Assembly (NCBI GenBank): GCA_015179025.1
Contig: WHUX01000162.1
Coordinates: 1-64,000, forward strand
DNA: 64,000 nucleotides
Source: Terfezia claveryi
Taxonomy: Eukaryota; Ascomycota; Pezizomycetes; Pezizales; Pezizaceae
Reading direction: 5' to 3'
In this document: in pieces, positions 42,272 to 52,375 of the stretch
How positions within the stretch are numbered: the stretch's first letter is position 1
Layout of the letters: each line of letters starts with the position of its first letter
Program-made: the position numbers and the translations under genes
Notes under the pieces: model-generated
The model's database searches: none
What the model was told of the DNA's origin: nothing
Seen by the model: only the letters and a program-made list of their open reading frames with translations

Positions 42272-42436
42272 CAGCGAGTGACCGCTCAATGGGATGGATG
42301 GCTCAATGGGATACGCTAAAATTACATACAAATTGTATCAGTGCGCGCCTTGACCTGAACTGTATTTTGGTTGACTACAACCAGCTTGGGCTAGGTTATC
42401 CCATTGAGCCATCCATCCCATTGAGCGGTCTCGCTG
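42272..42436. mobile_element. 165-bp MITE with 40-bp inverted ends and TA duplication
   Basis: The left end CAGCGAGTGACCGCTCAATG... (42272-42313) and right end ...CATTGAGCGGTCTCGCTG (42397-42436) are inverted repeats of 40-42 bp differing by a 2-nt indel. TA flanks both sides (42270-42271, 42437-42438), the target duplication of Tc1/mariner-pogo elements. Each TIR contains the doubled word GCTCAATGGGAT. There is no coding capacity. A related tandem word occurs at 48.2 kb. Confidence 0.88.
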
Positions 42437-42660
42437 TATTTGAATGTTGGAGACTTTCCGGCAGGGTCTCCTACCACACTAAATTGGCACTAAACCTACT
42501 AGCGTAGTCACTGCTTTCTTAGGCCTAGCATGTTGCAATTATCTGTGGTCGCTGGGTGCCGATGGACCTAGAAGACAAATCTTGGAATCCATTCCAATAT
42601 GGAAGCACAGGTGGATTTTGGGTATATGGACGCAAAGTCCTCTTGGGCATGATTTTTCTC
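42437..42660. other. No feature
   Basis: Short spacer between the MITE and the 39-bp repeats; nothing recognised. Confidence 0.4.
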
Positions 42661-42777
42661 CGTAGGGGCATCGCATCCCGTGTGGACATAATTCCTCCCC
42701 GTAAGGGCATCTCAGCCCGTGTGGATATAGCTTCTCTCCATAGGGATATACTGGTAACCCACACAGGTTGAGATGCC
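42661..42777. repeat. Three 39-bp tandem repeats
   Basis: Units start at 42661, 42700 and 42739 (CGTAGGGGCATC, CGTAAGGGCATC, CATAGGGATATA). On the minus strand they would code 13-residue repeats (PYGEKLYPHGLRC, PYGEELCPHGMRC, PYGEKSCPRGLCV). Three frames are open across the array, so coding is unproven. Confidence 0.8.
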
Positions 42778-42966
42778 CTCCCGAGGGGCAAGGCACCCTT
42801 GTGGGCGGGTCTCTAGCCCGTGCGGGTTCTGGGTTAACAAAACAAGACGATAGAGTCTATCTACCAGCACAAAAGGGACACCCTCAATTGATGCTCCACT
42901 TCCAAGTAGGTAGTTTGTCCATAATTGCCTTTTTTGGCGCTCGAGACCCGCTATGCCGAGACTAGA

Positions 42967-43455
42967 TATATATGTGTTCTGGGCCGTTCCGGAATTACAA
43001 TTTTTGCAAAGGTTTTCAATGTCACGGCGACTTCTACAATACAGTGACACTCTAATATCACGTAGTAAATACCAAATAGAATTGTGTCCAATATTACAGT
43101 TACTTTATAACAAGTTAGTTAATTAAACAAAGAAAAAGAGATAGAGCACAATCAACTAAATAACATGAGGGTATAAAAAAGAGCTTCGCTAGCTCAACAC
43201 TCTACTCAATCAATCCATTAGTTGCTGAAGCTTCCTTTTGAAGGAAGAATTACATAATGCTCAGTGGTTGCGGCGATATATTCACAATACCTACTTACGC
43301 ACATGTCATAACTAAGTTCTATTGTTCTCTCTATTTGGTGTTTAATCACTTGCACTATCTGGCTTCATTAATATGGATGGAGTGCGCATATAATAATGTG
43401 TGTAGGCACGAGACTAAATGTGTGAATGTATATGCCATTCCAGAACGGCCCACAT
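42967..43455. repeat. Inverted-repeat-bounded segment
   Basis: The left end at about 42967-43000 has TTCTGGGCCGTTCCGGAATT; the right end at about 43425-43455 has ATTCCAGAACGGCCCACATG, its inverse with one mismatch. The 490 bp between lack coding sequence. The same two ends occur fused at 15130-15190. This suggests a non-autonomous element, but no clear target duplication is seen. Confidence 0.5.
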
Positions 43456-43934
43456 GCATTTGAGATTGATCTCAAATTGTGCAAGTGGTTTTAGTGGCAA
43501 TACGGATTTTAGCTGAATATTGGCGATAGCGGCGACGACGGCGATAGTGACGACGGTTGCGATACCGTAGAAGCTGGCTTAACCCCCCCCTATATTTAGG
43601 GCTATGTGGCCTCCTATTCTACATATATCTTAAGTACATATGCAACGCCATCTATGTGTAGTTAGGAAAGACAGTGCCATTACCTTAGACACGATCGTGT
43701 GAAAGGACATGCGACAACGCTACCCAGTTCCTTATTCTAGTATTAGATAGTTTAGATGAGTTTAGACGTTTCGTAAGGTTAAAACCTCTACGATCACAAG
43801 ATCTTTCACCAGTTCTCCGACAGATTCTCTGTAATTATATACCCTTCTAATTCCCTCCCCTACCCCACCCCCCACACCCCCCCATCCCCCATCTTTTTTA
43901 AAGAACTGCCCCTATACCCCTTCATAAATACCCA
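43456..43934. other. Upstream region of the Crinkler/RHS-type gene
   Basis: Contains a GGCGATAGCGGCGACGACGG-type simple repeat near 43525-43555 and a C-rich tract (43857-43890) just before the start codon. No gene. Confidence 0.4.
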
Positions 43935-45227
43935 ATGAACCCCCTCCCAGCCACCTCCGAACTTTCCAGTGTTCTCCCTCCAAATCCTCCAACATGGACA
44001 CGGGAAGATGTCAAGAAATATTTTGAATCCAAACCTCAACTGCCGGACCAGTATATTGCGAGCCTTTACCAAGAACACGTCGGTGGTATAGATCTGCCTG
44101 ACCTAACCATTGAAGAGCTTGTTACTTCCTATGGGTTCCCTCGTGCTGTGGCGAAAAGGTTTGAAAGGGTCATCACTGCCGTTCTCCCACAAGGTAAGTT
44201 TCCTCTTACCACAATCCAAATGTCCTACTAAAATTTTTTTAAAGGCACCACCATGAAAGCTCGTCCATACAAAATCCGACGACTGAATAACGACATTGTC
44301 TGGTCTGAACCTCAGCATTACACACAAGTTGTCTATAACAATTCCGTCACCAAATATGACCTCGACCAATCACATCGCCGGGGTTTTCAACTGACCGATA
44401 CTCCCGAATTTGTTCGAGTTTACGCCAGGCCAATGTTTCACAGGCAGATGGAGTTCCTCATTGATATGCTGACAGACGACGACACTATTGAGGCTTGGAT
44501 TGTCGGTGAGCTTACCTACCTATATATCATCTAGAGAGACTAATATCGATTCAAAGGTCCTCCTGGAACCGGCAAATCTACTACGACCGAAATCTTCTCC
44601 TCGCACATTACACATACCCAGGATACTATGGTGACATGGGTTTCCTGCAGACGCGCAACGCACCCATTACTCGTGAGACTGGAAAATACGACAAAGCAAA
44701 CGTGCGGTTTGACGAAGACATCCTCATTGCTAACTATCTTACAAGAGGTCGAGGACAAACTGCATGTTGTAGTACTTAATGGGTATATCGATAGCATTGC
44801 CGCAGAGAAAACCCTTGCATACTGTCGAACATGGTTGAGAGAAAGGACAGATTTCACACGCAAACTTGTTGTAGTCAGCTCCATGGGGGGAATATCCAAG
44901 GCACAGAGAGGGCCTACGGAAAAGTGTCGGACATTTCAAGTTTCATCATGGATGTTAGAGGAATATATGGAAGCAATTAAGCACGATAACCTATTTAAGA
45001 GCGTTGAGAAATATCTCGATGCAGGACTGACAGTGCCTTCCGATTCATCTCGATCGGAAACCGCTAGGCGGGAGACAATGATTATCTCAAAATACTATTT
45101 GGGTGGTGGCTTTTGTCGAGGGGTATTCGAAATGTCCTCGGAACAATTAACCAAATACTTCCGCCAAGCAATCGAGTCAATAGACAATCCAGAGGCTTAT
45201 GTCCAGGGTTACCGGGAAAACTGGTGA
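43935..45227 (+). CDS. Crinkler/RHS-type protein: SAM-like header plus P-loop NTPase
   Basis: Exons 43935-44193, 44245-44505, 44557-45227 (donors GTAAGT and GTGAGC; AAAG acceptors; frame conserved). Residues ~18-85 (TWTREDVKKYF, GGIDLPDLTIEELVTSYGFP) look like a SAM-type helical header. Exon 2 carries a conserved-looking linker (MKARPYKIRRLN, FVRVYARPMFHRQMEFLIDM). Exon 3 opens with Walker A, GPPGTGKSTTT. Walker B reads LHVVVLNGYID, with Asn where Asp is usual. LVVVSSMGG fits sensor 1. The end (YYLGGGFCRGVFEMSSEQLT) fits the NTPase lid. A stop (W-TGA) at 45225-45227 precedes a nuclease-like region in other frames. In this class an NTPase drives or delivers a C-terminal nuclease or kinase; fungi and oomycetes carry many. 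The Walker B change suggests loss of ATP hydrolysis. Confidence 0.72.
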
Positions 45228-45995
45228 ATAAGACACCTTGTCGGTTTTTGAGACATCTGCAAGCCACCATCAACCGGGCAAGATCTCAACATGAAAAGTT
45301 GGCAACACGGTCAATATAGTAGGAGGAAAAGGAAAAATGTAGGTATGGATTATCGAGATTATCGGATTAAAGTTCAATATTCCAATACCTAATAATGTCA
45401 ACAATTCTAGGCTCAGCTACTAAGTCCACCTGACCAGGGCCTAAAGGCAAATCTACTGCTCTACAACCCAGGAGTGTCAATTCTCTGAACCGGAGGTATT
45501 CTCATAACTGAAGCAGTTGGACAAGCATGGCTTTGGTTACATACAGAGAAAAAGGAGAGTATTATTAAGTCTTTTAAACAGGCAGGTATTTCTATATCTC
45601 CTAATGGGACTGAAAATACAAAGCTTTATGTGCGTGGCCTACCGTACCAGATATTACGGTTACTATTTCAGGCATGATGTCGTGGGAATCTGCAAGAGTC
45701 TCTCGGTTTGACCCGGATTTTAAAAAAAAAAAATCCTTCCCTTCCAAGAACTCCATCGATGTGGCTTAAGCCAGAAAAATGGAACCAGGGAGGGTATGAT
45801 GCAATTTTTATTGACCGCCGCCAAAATTTGTTACGCTTCATTCAAGTAACCATTCAGCACAATCATGACTTCAATGACGAATACTACAATAGTCTTATTG
45901 ATAAGATTGGATTAGAGCTCAAAACAATTGAGGTTTATTTTGTTGTGCCAGTGGATAGGTTGTCAGTCTTCAGGATCCACAGAATGGGCACTTAA
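45228..45995 (+). pseudogene. Frameshifted C-terminal nuclease region of the Crinkler/RHS-type gene
   Basis: Pieces in successive frames continue the upstream gene. 45492-45674 reads GGILITEAVGQAWLWLHTEK, then SFKQAGISISPNGTENTKLY. 45655-45710 shifts frame (ITVTISGMMSWESARVSRF). An A12 run (45722-45733) shifts again to PSMWLKPEKWNQGGYDAIFI, LLRFIQVTIQHNHDF and TIEVYFVVPVDRLSVFRI. The D (GYDA) and Q-x-T (FIQVT) pair, with beta-strand spacing, fits the PD-(D/E)XK-type nuclease ending many Crinkler/RHS proteins. 45228-45490 is mostly closed and may be intron or decayed sequence. At least two frameshifts argue for a pseudogene, unless the A12 and nearby shift are assembly errors. Confidence 0.65.
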
Positions 45996-46754
45996 GAACT
46001 TGCCCTTGCGACATTAAAGCTCATCTGAGGGCGCTGATGGAACCAGGATGGAACTAGTAAGGTAACTGGGGACGGGGTGTCCTTGTGTTGCCTGGAGGAA
46101 GGTTGCAGCGCTAGACTGGTCAGTGTAATTTTTTTCCTCCCGGTGGGGTTTCCTTTTTTTTTTTCCTTTCCAGTTTTGGCTTCTGGTCTTAAGCATTAGT
46201 TAGAGTACACAATGAGGGGAAGCTAGAAGGAAGTTGTAGATGAACTTATGGAGAAAGTTTCGAGGAAATTATGATATAATATTTATCACCGAGTAATGAG
46301 TATCCAAAGAAAAAAAGAAGGGTTGTTGCGCACATGCGAAAGGTTCCTAAAACGAACTGTAAAATTAAATGCAGTAGGTATTATCCAATTCTGGACCTAA
46401 GTTATTTGTGAACTTGTCGGTGACATGCCGAGCATTAATATAGATGAGAAAGGGGCTTCCTAGCACTTATAGGCTCATTTATGCAAATTACCTAGCCTAG
46501 ACAGGAGGTAGGAGCAGGAAGGTGGGGGTTAGTCGGTACTTACGTAGTAACAACGGGTTACATAAGCATCCAGCCTCCCGAGCCTAGGAAAATCTTCTCT
46601 CAAGTCCTTACCACTATCCCTTTCCCTAAACAACAACAATCCAGGCAAGAAATCTGAATCGTCAACTGGGCCCCCTCATCACCTCATCCTTGCTTCATTC
46701 AATACTAGTATCTCGACGGTGGGTCCGAACAGCCTCTACTAGTAAAGTATAGCA
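45996..46754. other. No recognised gene
   Basis: Contains a T-rich run (46143-46172). Nothing I can support as coding. Confidence 0.4.
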
Positions 46755-47000
46755 AAGAGCTCAGAGGTTTAACCGGGTGAAGAAATCTTCAACCAGGTCC
46801 CTAACCACCTCATTGTCCCCATTTCCATCCTTCTTTCTCCTCATCCATACCTCTTGCTTGCTCCCAAGAGCTCCACCTCCGCCCGCTCCACTCCCTAGCA
46901 GGACAGATAAGTGCAACGTGTTTCCCTGTCTCAACCTCGCCACATTCCAGGCACTCTCATCACTCTCCGCACAATATGCTCAACCGTCTATTTCTACGTG
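46755..47000 (-). mobile_element. LINE ORF2 C-terminal fragment
   Basis: Minus strand ends ...VVRDLVEDFFTRLNL, matching the C-terminus RVEEFFTRLNL of the LINE at 47.5 kb. Upstream, in another frame, is the knuckle CLECGEVETGKHVALICPA. A frameshift separates the pieces. No A-tail is seen directly downstream. Confidence 0.75.
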
Positions 47001-47348
47001 CTGGACTCCGCTCATCACAAAGACGAATGAATACCTCCTCGGCAAGCCAGACTACCTCCTCGGTAAGTGCAATACCAGGACGAGATGACTATAGGTGACT
47101 TTTTAACATATATATGTAGGTGTAGAACGCCCAGGCTTATGATCTGATAAAGCGGAAATCCACTCAAACGTTCGCATGATTCAGGGATTTATGACAGCAT
47201 ATGGTTTTGGTGGTGTAAGTAATGCCTCAGGTTTGTATATACACTCTACAATCTAATTGATACTTTATATAGTTGGTGTCATTGTGGTATATCAATCAGA
47301 ACCTAAGCGAAAAAATAGAGGCCAGTATGGTGTCAATGGAAACCAGGC
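47001..47348. other. Spacer between LINE copies
   Basis: No gene. The minus-strand sequence next to 47000 may be a little more of the truncated LINE. Confidence 0.4.
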
Positions 47349-48171
47349 TTTTTTTTTTTTTTTTTTTTAAAGTCTATACGTCGATTCGACTTAAGGTCAT
47401 GCGACGGTCCCGTTCCCTCGTCTTAAAAGATTTGGTAACCCACGGAACTACGGGTTGAGAAAACCTCCACCTCCACGCCCTCCTTCGGCCCTCCCCTAGA
47501 AATACCCTCCAGCTTCTCTACCTTAGGAATTAGAGATTCAACCGGGTGAAGAACTCTTCCACCCTGTCCACCAAATAATCTCCGTCCTCTCTCTTCTCCC
47601 TCCGCCCCCACACCTCCTTATCATCGGTCAGTTCCCACGAACTCCACCTTCTTCCCAGCAATTCCCTTGCTGGGCAAACTAGAGCTACGTGTGAGCCTGT
47701 TTCCAGCTGGAGACAATCTGCACAGGTTGGATCTTCATAATTATCCAAAGTGTACCTCCACCAACCTAACCTTCCTTTGCCTGTTCGACACTGGGTGTAA
47801 TTCAGGAGGGCCTTCCTGTTCCATTTGAGTATCTTTTTTAACATTTTCTCTTTTTTTTTAGATTTGTCTCTGGGTTCGTTTCTTAAGGCCCCTATCATAC
47901 TCCCGATCTCCCCGTCCAATACCGTCGCAATTTTTCCCATACCCATATTTCCGCTCTTTTCCAACTCTGGATTCCACCACCCTCCTCTGACTTTCCCATA
48001 TTCATTCATGCTTCCATTCGTGAAGACTGTTGAATGATCTACTCCGGCTTCAAAAATCTTTTCCTGCCAGACATTCTTCTTATCTTTTTCACCTAACCTA
48101 AAATTAAGCTCTGGAATATCTACTTTCCTACAAGGTCCTCCCAAGCTAAGACTGAACTTATTACCCGCCAC
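47349..48171 (-). mobile_element. 5'-truncated Tad-type LINE with poly(A) tail
   Basis: On the minus strand a 213-residue frame (48171-47530) ends LINE ORF2: an RNase H start (HSTVFTNGSMNEYGKVRGGW) and the C-terminal knuckle CADCLQLETGSHVALVCPAR, ending EEFFTRLNL. The 3' UTR follows, ending GTATAGACTTTAAA and about 20 A (47349-47368 as T on plus). The RNase H core has TNGS where TDGS is usual, so it is probably inactive. RT and ORF1 are absent (5' truncation, usual for target-primed reverse transcription). A GGCTCAATGGGAT repeat abuts the broken end. Confidence 0.88.
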
Positions 48172-48194
48172 TCAGGCTCAACAATGGTTAGGGA

Positions 48195-48275
48195 AACGAG
48201 GCTCAATGGGATGGAAATGAGGCTCAATGGGATGGAAATGAGGCTTAATGGGATCGAGACTAGGCTCGATGGACA
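48195..48275. repeat. Tandem GGCTCAATGGGAT repeat
   Basis: GAGGCTCAATGGGATGGAAAT-type units of about 22 bp occur three times (about 48204-48262), followed by a weaker GGCTCGATGG. The word is the one doubled inside the TIRs of the 42.3-kb MITE, so this may be the end of a related larger element. Confidence 0.75.
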
Positions 48276-50178
48276 ATTGGTCATCATTAAAGTACTGTTC
48301 GAGAAAAAGCCAAAATCAGATTGATTTTGTTCTTTTTTCTACTTTTTTTTTTTTTTGCTTTCTTTTTTTGCTTTGTTTTTTTTTCGGTTTTTTTTCTTCA
48401 TTTTTTTGATTTTTTTCTCTCTCTTTTTTAATGAACTAGATATTTTTGAAGTTGAATTTATAGTAGACTCTTGTTGAAATAGAGAAATAGTTAAGTATAA
48501 AATATATTGGGTAAGATATATGGAGTTTAAAGATATGAAAAACTTTTAACAAGTTAGATAACTATTTAGAGGAGCTTAAAAAGTATTAAGAAAAGTTTTT
48601 CAATAAGTTATAAAATAAAAGAGATGTTTAAGGTTAAGATATATATTAGGTTATATAATAAATGAAGATATGGTATCTTTTATTCTCCTACTTATTACCT
48701 TTTTTCTATAGGTTTTTTAGTAAAAAGTCTAGTTTTTAATAACTATAGTATAGATATATAGGTATACTAATCTTATAGTATCTTAAACTTTAGGGATAGA
48801 GATATCTAACTAAAGATTAAAACCTAGCCATTATAGTTACTTAAGTTATTACTAATACTTGTCTTCTCTAAAGTCAAAAGAACTAATATTTAGCTGAAGA
48901 TAACTGCTTTAAAATAGGGAATAATATTATGACTTAAGTAAAAGACCTATCTTTTACTGCAATAACTAATACTCTACTATAGCTAACTATCTTAGCTTAA
49001 TCATTCATATAAATATAGTAGTATAATTAAGGAATAGTATTAAAAGAATTAGATAATAAAAGTATATAGCCTCTAATATTATATCTTATTTATATACTTA
49101 CTTCAATATATTTCTATTATATTCTTATATTTATTATTTATATATCATTATTAGTTATATTTAAGTTTAGCTCTTGTATATTAGCCTAACTATAATACAT
49201 TGTAGTTTAGGTTATCTAATTAATATATATTATACTATAGTGTTTTTAATTAGGAAATAGCTTCCTAGTTAGGTAACTATCTAATATTAGTACTATTAAA
49301 CTATTATAAGATATATTGTCCTAATTTAATTATTTATAATTAAATCAATACTTCTATATAACTCACTGTTTTCATATAGTTAATATAATAAAACTTAAAT
49401 AATATTCTAAGTTTTATATAGCTTTACTCTTATTAAGTCTATAATATACCTAAGTTATAGGTATAATATACCTAAGTTATAGGTATATTTATACTTTTAT
49501 CTATAATAAAGGTTAATAAAAAAGTATATATGGACTCCTTTATATAATAAATCATTCAAAAAAATTAAGAAGTTAATAATAAACATTAAAGTGCTCAAAC
49601 CAATAAATCATAACTCAGACCTTTTAATCTATTTAGTTACAGATGCTAGTAATATAGAGATCTCAGGATGGATTGGCTAAATAGAGAATAGTATTATTAG
49701 ACCAGTAGAATTTCACTCTAGAAAATTAAATGATAGACAAATGAATTATATAATAACTGATAAGGAACTATTAGTAATTGTTGACTTACTGAGGTATTTC
49801 AAGCCAGAACTATAGGGTTACAAAGTAATCATCCAAATAGATCATAAACTCTTAGTTATATTTATAGATACTATTCCTAAAAGTCAGATAAAAAAAAGAT
49901 AGCAAGAGACTATAAGTCAGTTTAACTTAACCCTGAAATACATTAAGGAAAAGAATAACTATATAGTAGATGTACTGTCCAGAGGAGTATATGGTTCCCC
50001 TAAATTCTCCTCTACTAAATAGTCTTCTCACTATACAACTACTTTACTACAATATCTAGTAGTAACTAACTATCTTTTTGTTCCTATATAAACTTTTAAG
50101 AGAACTTTTCTGCTACTATATTCTCTATCACCAACTATGTCTACTTCTCTAAGCAACCAGCTTAGAATTAGGGGAGCT
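48276..50178 (+). mobile_element. AT-rich RIP-like Ty3/gypsy relic
   Basis: A T-rich stretch (48310-48430) is followed by ~1.7 kb of very AT-rich DNA. The plus strand at about 49617-50020 reads as gypsy RNase H: a VTDASNIEISGWIG start, FHSRKLNDRQMNYIITDKEL, then YKVIIQIDHK and NYIVDVLSR. In-frame stops are TAA or TAG where Gln or Trp codons fit, as C-to-T change on either strand produces. A purine tract (TTAGAATTAGGGGAGC, ~50160) near its end suggests the 3' LTR begins at about 50179 (TGAGAGACTAG). I infer repeat-induced point mutation or similar decay. Confidence 0.75.
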
Positions 50179-50285
50179 ATTGAGAGACTAGTAATATCAG
50201 CAAGAAAAAAGTAGCGTCTGGACACACTGCCTAGCATCCAGATACAAAAGCTTGCGCATATGCATCCTGTATATCCTGTGCATCT

Positions 50286-50400
50286 GGATGCTAGCTAAGT
50301 TGTAATACAATCAGGACGTCTAGCTGAGTTGCAATACAATCAGGATGCCCGGCTGAGTTGCAACACAATCAGGATGCCCAGCTAAGTTGTAATACAATCT
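50286..50400. repeat. Four 29-bp tandem repeats
   Basis: Units at 50286 (28 bp), 50314, 50343 and 50372 (29 bp each), of the form GGATGCCCGGCTGAGTTGCA plus AYACAATCA. They are head to tail without spacers. Differences are almost all C/T or G/A. Confidence 0.92.
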
Positions 50401-50666
50401 AGACACCATTGGGGCAACTAAAGCCGTCCAGATGTTGGTTGGCATATTTCAATCTCTAAATATTAGAGTTCCTTCCCTTGGTATTAGCATATTGTTAACG
50501 CTATAGTTACAATGCACCCACTTGTATGTACAATTCTTTAATACCAGGCAGGTGTGTAGCTACTATTACAGCCATTAAATATGCATACAGTAGAAATATC
50601 CATTGTATTCGCTAATAATTATATGTATAGAAGTATTGAGTAATAGATATATATATAGAATATGCA

Positions 50667-50870
50667 CTCGCTGCTTTAATCCCTTTAACACTTGCTCTAA
50701 CACTCGCTCCAATACTCGCTTTAATACTTGCCCTAATACTTGCTCCAATACTCGCTCTAATACCTACTCTAGTACTCCCTCTAATAGTCATTCTAATACT
50801 CGCTCTATTGCTCACTCTATTGCTCGCTCTATTACTCACTCTAATACTTTACTTAAATGCTTGCTGTAAT
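50667..50870. repeat. 12-bp minisatellite, left arm
   Basis: Some 16 units of ACTCGCTCTAAT and variants. The open frame across it (NTCSNTRSNTRFNT...) is a by-product. Its inverse lies at 52335-52375 and 58743-58935. Confidence 0.93.
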
Positions 50871-51162
50871 GGGCTGAAATATAGAGTGAAGGGAAAATAT
50901 ATAGGGAAGGGAGGTATATATACAAGAAAACTATAGTTGCCAAGGCCGACTGCTAAGGCTGATAATTTAGACTTTTCGAAGATAATGAAATAAGGGATAA
51001 CAAGAGAAGTGGCATGATAGTGACCAATGGCACTCAGCCCCCTTTCGTTCGCAGATGCCATACTATGCAATGTCTGGCCTAGTAATAGTTATATTGTGAA
51101 ATTGTAGTCGTAGTATTGAGATATGTGTAGAGTTCATACTTTATGATATGTTTCGTAGGAAT

Positions 51163-52035
51163 TCATACATTCGCAGGCATATATATATATATATGGGCAA
51201 GAACCTCATACTTTTGAAGACATATATATATATATATGAGAAATCTATGCATTCGCGAGCATATATATATATAAGTGTGAGAAACTCGTACTTTTGAAGA
51301 CTTATATATATATATGTGAGAAATCCATGCATTCGTGAGTATATATATATATAAGTGCAAGAAACTTGTACTTTTGAAGACATATATATATATATGCGAG
51401 AAATCTATGTATTCATGAGCATATATATATATAAGTACGAGAAACTCATACTTTTGAAGACTTATATATATATATGCAAGAAATCCATACATTCTCGAGT
51501 ATATATATATATACGTGCAAGAAACTCGTACTTTTGAAGACATATATATATATATACGAGAAATCCATATATTCGCAAGCATATATATATATAAGTGTGA
51601 GAAACTCGTGCTTTTGAAGACTTGTATATATATATATAAGAAATCTATGTATTCGCAGGCATATATGAGAAACTCATGCTTTTGAAGATATATATATATA
51701 TATGCAAGAAATACATGCATTCGTGAGCTTATATATATATATCTCCAAAAGGACAAGTTTCTTGCATATGCCTGCGAATGCATAGATTTCTCATATATAT
51801 ATATATATATGTCTTCCAAAGTACAAGTTTCTCACATATGCCTACGAATGCATGGATTTCTCGTATATGTATATATAAGTCTTCAAAAGTACGAGTTTCT
51901 TGTACTTATATATATATATACTCACGAATGCATGGATTTCTCATATATATATATATATGTCTTTAAAAGTATGAGTTTCTCGCCCATATATATATATATA
52001 TACCCACAAATACATAAATTCCTATAAAACATATT
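51163..52035. repeat. 80-bp minisatellite in inverted halves
   Basis: CTTTTGAAGA recurs at 51211, 51291, 51371, 51451, 51531 and 51611, exactly 80 bp apart. Each unit has two 22-25-nt cores (GAGAAATCCATGCATTCG and GAGAAACTCGTACTTTTGAA) separated by (AT)n tracts. After about 51745 the same cores appear reverse-complemented. Long open frames across it are artefacts of the repeat. Confidence 0.95.
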
Positions 52036-52370
52036 ATAAAGTGTAAACTCTATATATATCTCAATATCACGACTACGATTTCCCAATATAACTATTACTA
52101 GGCTAGGTATTGAATAGTACAGCACCTGCAGGCGAAAGGGGGCTAAGCACTATTAGTCACTATCATGCCACTTCTCTTGTTATCCCTTATCTCATTGTCT
52201 TCAGAAAGTTTAAATTGTTGGCCTTAGCAGTTGGCCTTTGCAACTATAGTTTACCTGTATATATACCTCCCTTCTTCATGCATTTTCTCTTCGCTCTATA
52301 TTCCAACACATTACAGTCAGCATTTGAGTGGAGTATTGGAGCAAGTAACAGAGCAAGCAATAGAGCAAGC

Positions 52371-52375
52371 ATTAG
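52371..52375. repeat. Target site duplication ATTAG (left)
   Basis: ATTAG directly before the left LTR; the same ATTAG follows the right LTR at 58743-58747. A 5-bp duplication is standard for Ty3/gypsy integrases. Confidence 0.9.

Larger units (their letters stand above)
50179..52375. repeat. Giant inverted repeat, left arm, centre and start of right arm
   Basis: 50190-51740 is inversely repeated by 51745-52375 plus 58743-59487 once the gypsy insertion is removed. Matched blocks: ACTAGTAATATCAGCAAG (50187) with the inverse near 59470; 50600-50700 with 58930-59040; the 12-bp minisatellite (50667-50870) with 52335-52375 and 58743-58930; 50875-51160 with 52025-52330 (roughly 80-85% by eye); the 80-bp repeats 51165-51740 with 51745-52030. 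The total palindrome is ~2.9 kb. The left boundary follows the gypsy polypurine-like tract, so each arm may be a repeat-bloated LTR. Confidence 0.85.

Noticed and set aside
47349..47368. T20 run as a Pol III terminator
   Set aside because: It is the poly(A) tail of the minus-strand LINE, preceded by the shared LINE tail motif.
48276..50178. AT-rich block as a centromere core
   Set aside because: A gypsy RNase H with RIP-like stops explains it; nothing points to centromere function.
50286..50400. 29-bp repeats as a CRISPR array
   Set aside because: Units are head to tail with no spacers, and the DNA is eukaryotic; it is a minisatellite.
51163..51819. 218-aa frame rich in IYIYI
   Set aside because: Translation of the 80-bp AT-containing minisatellite; no codon or domain evidence.
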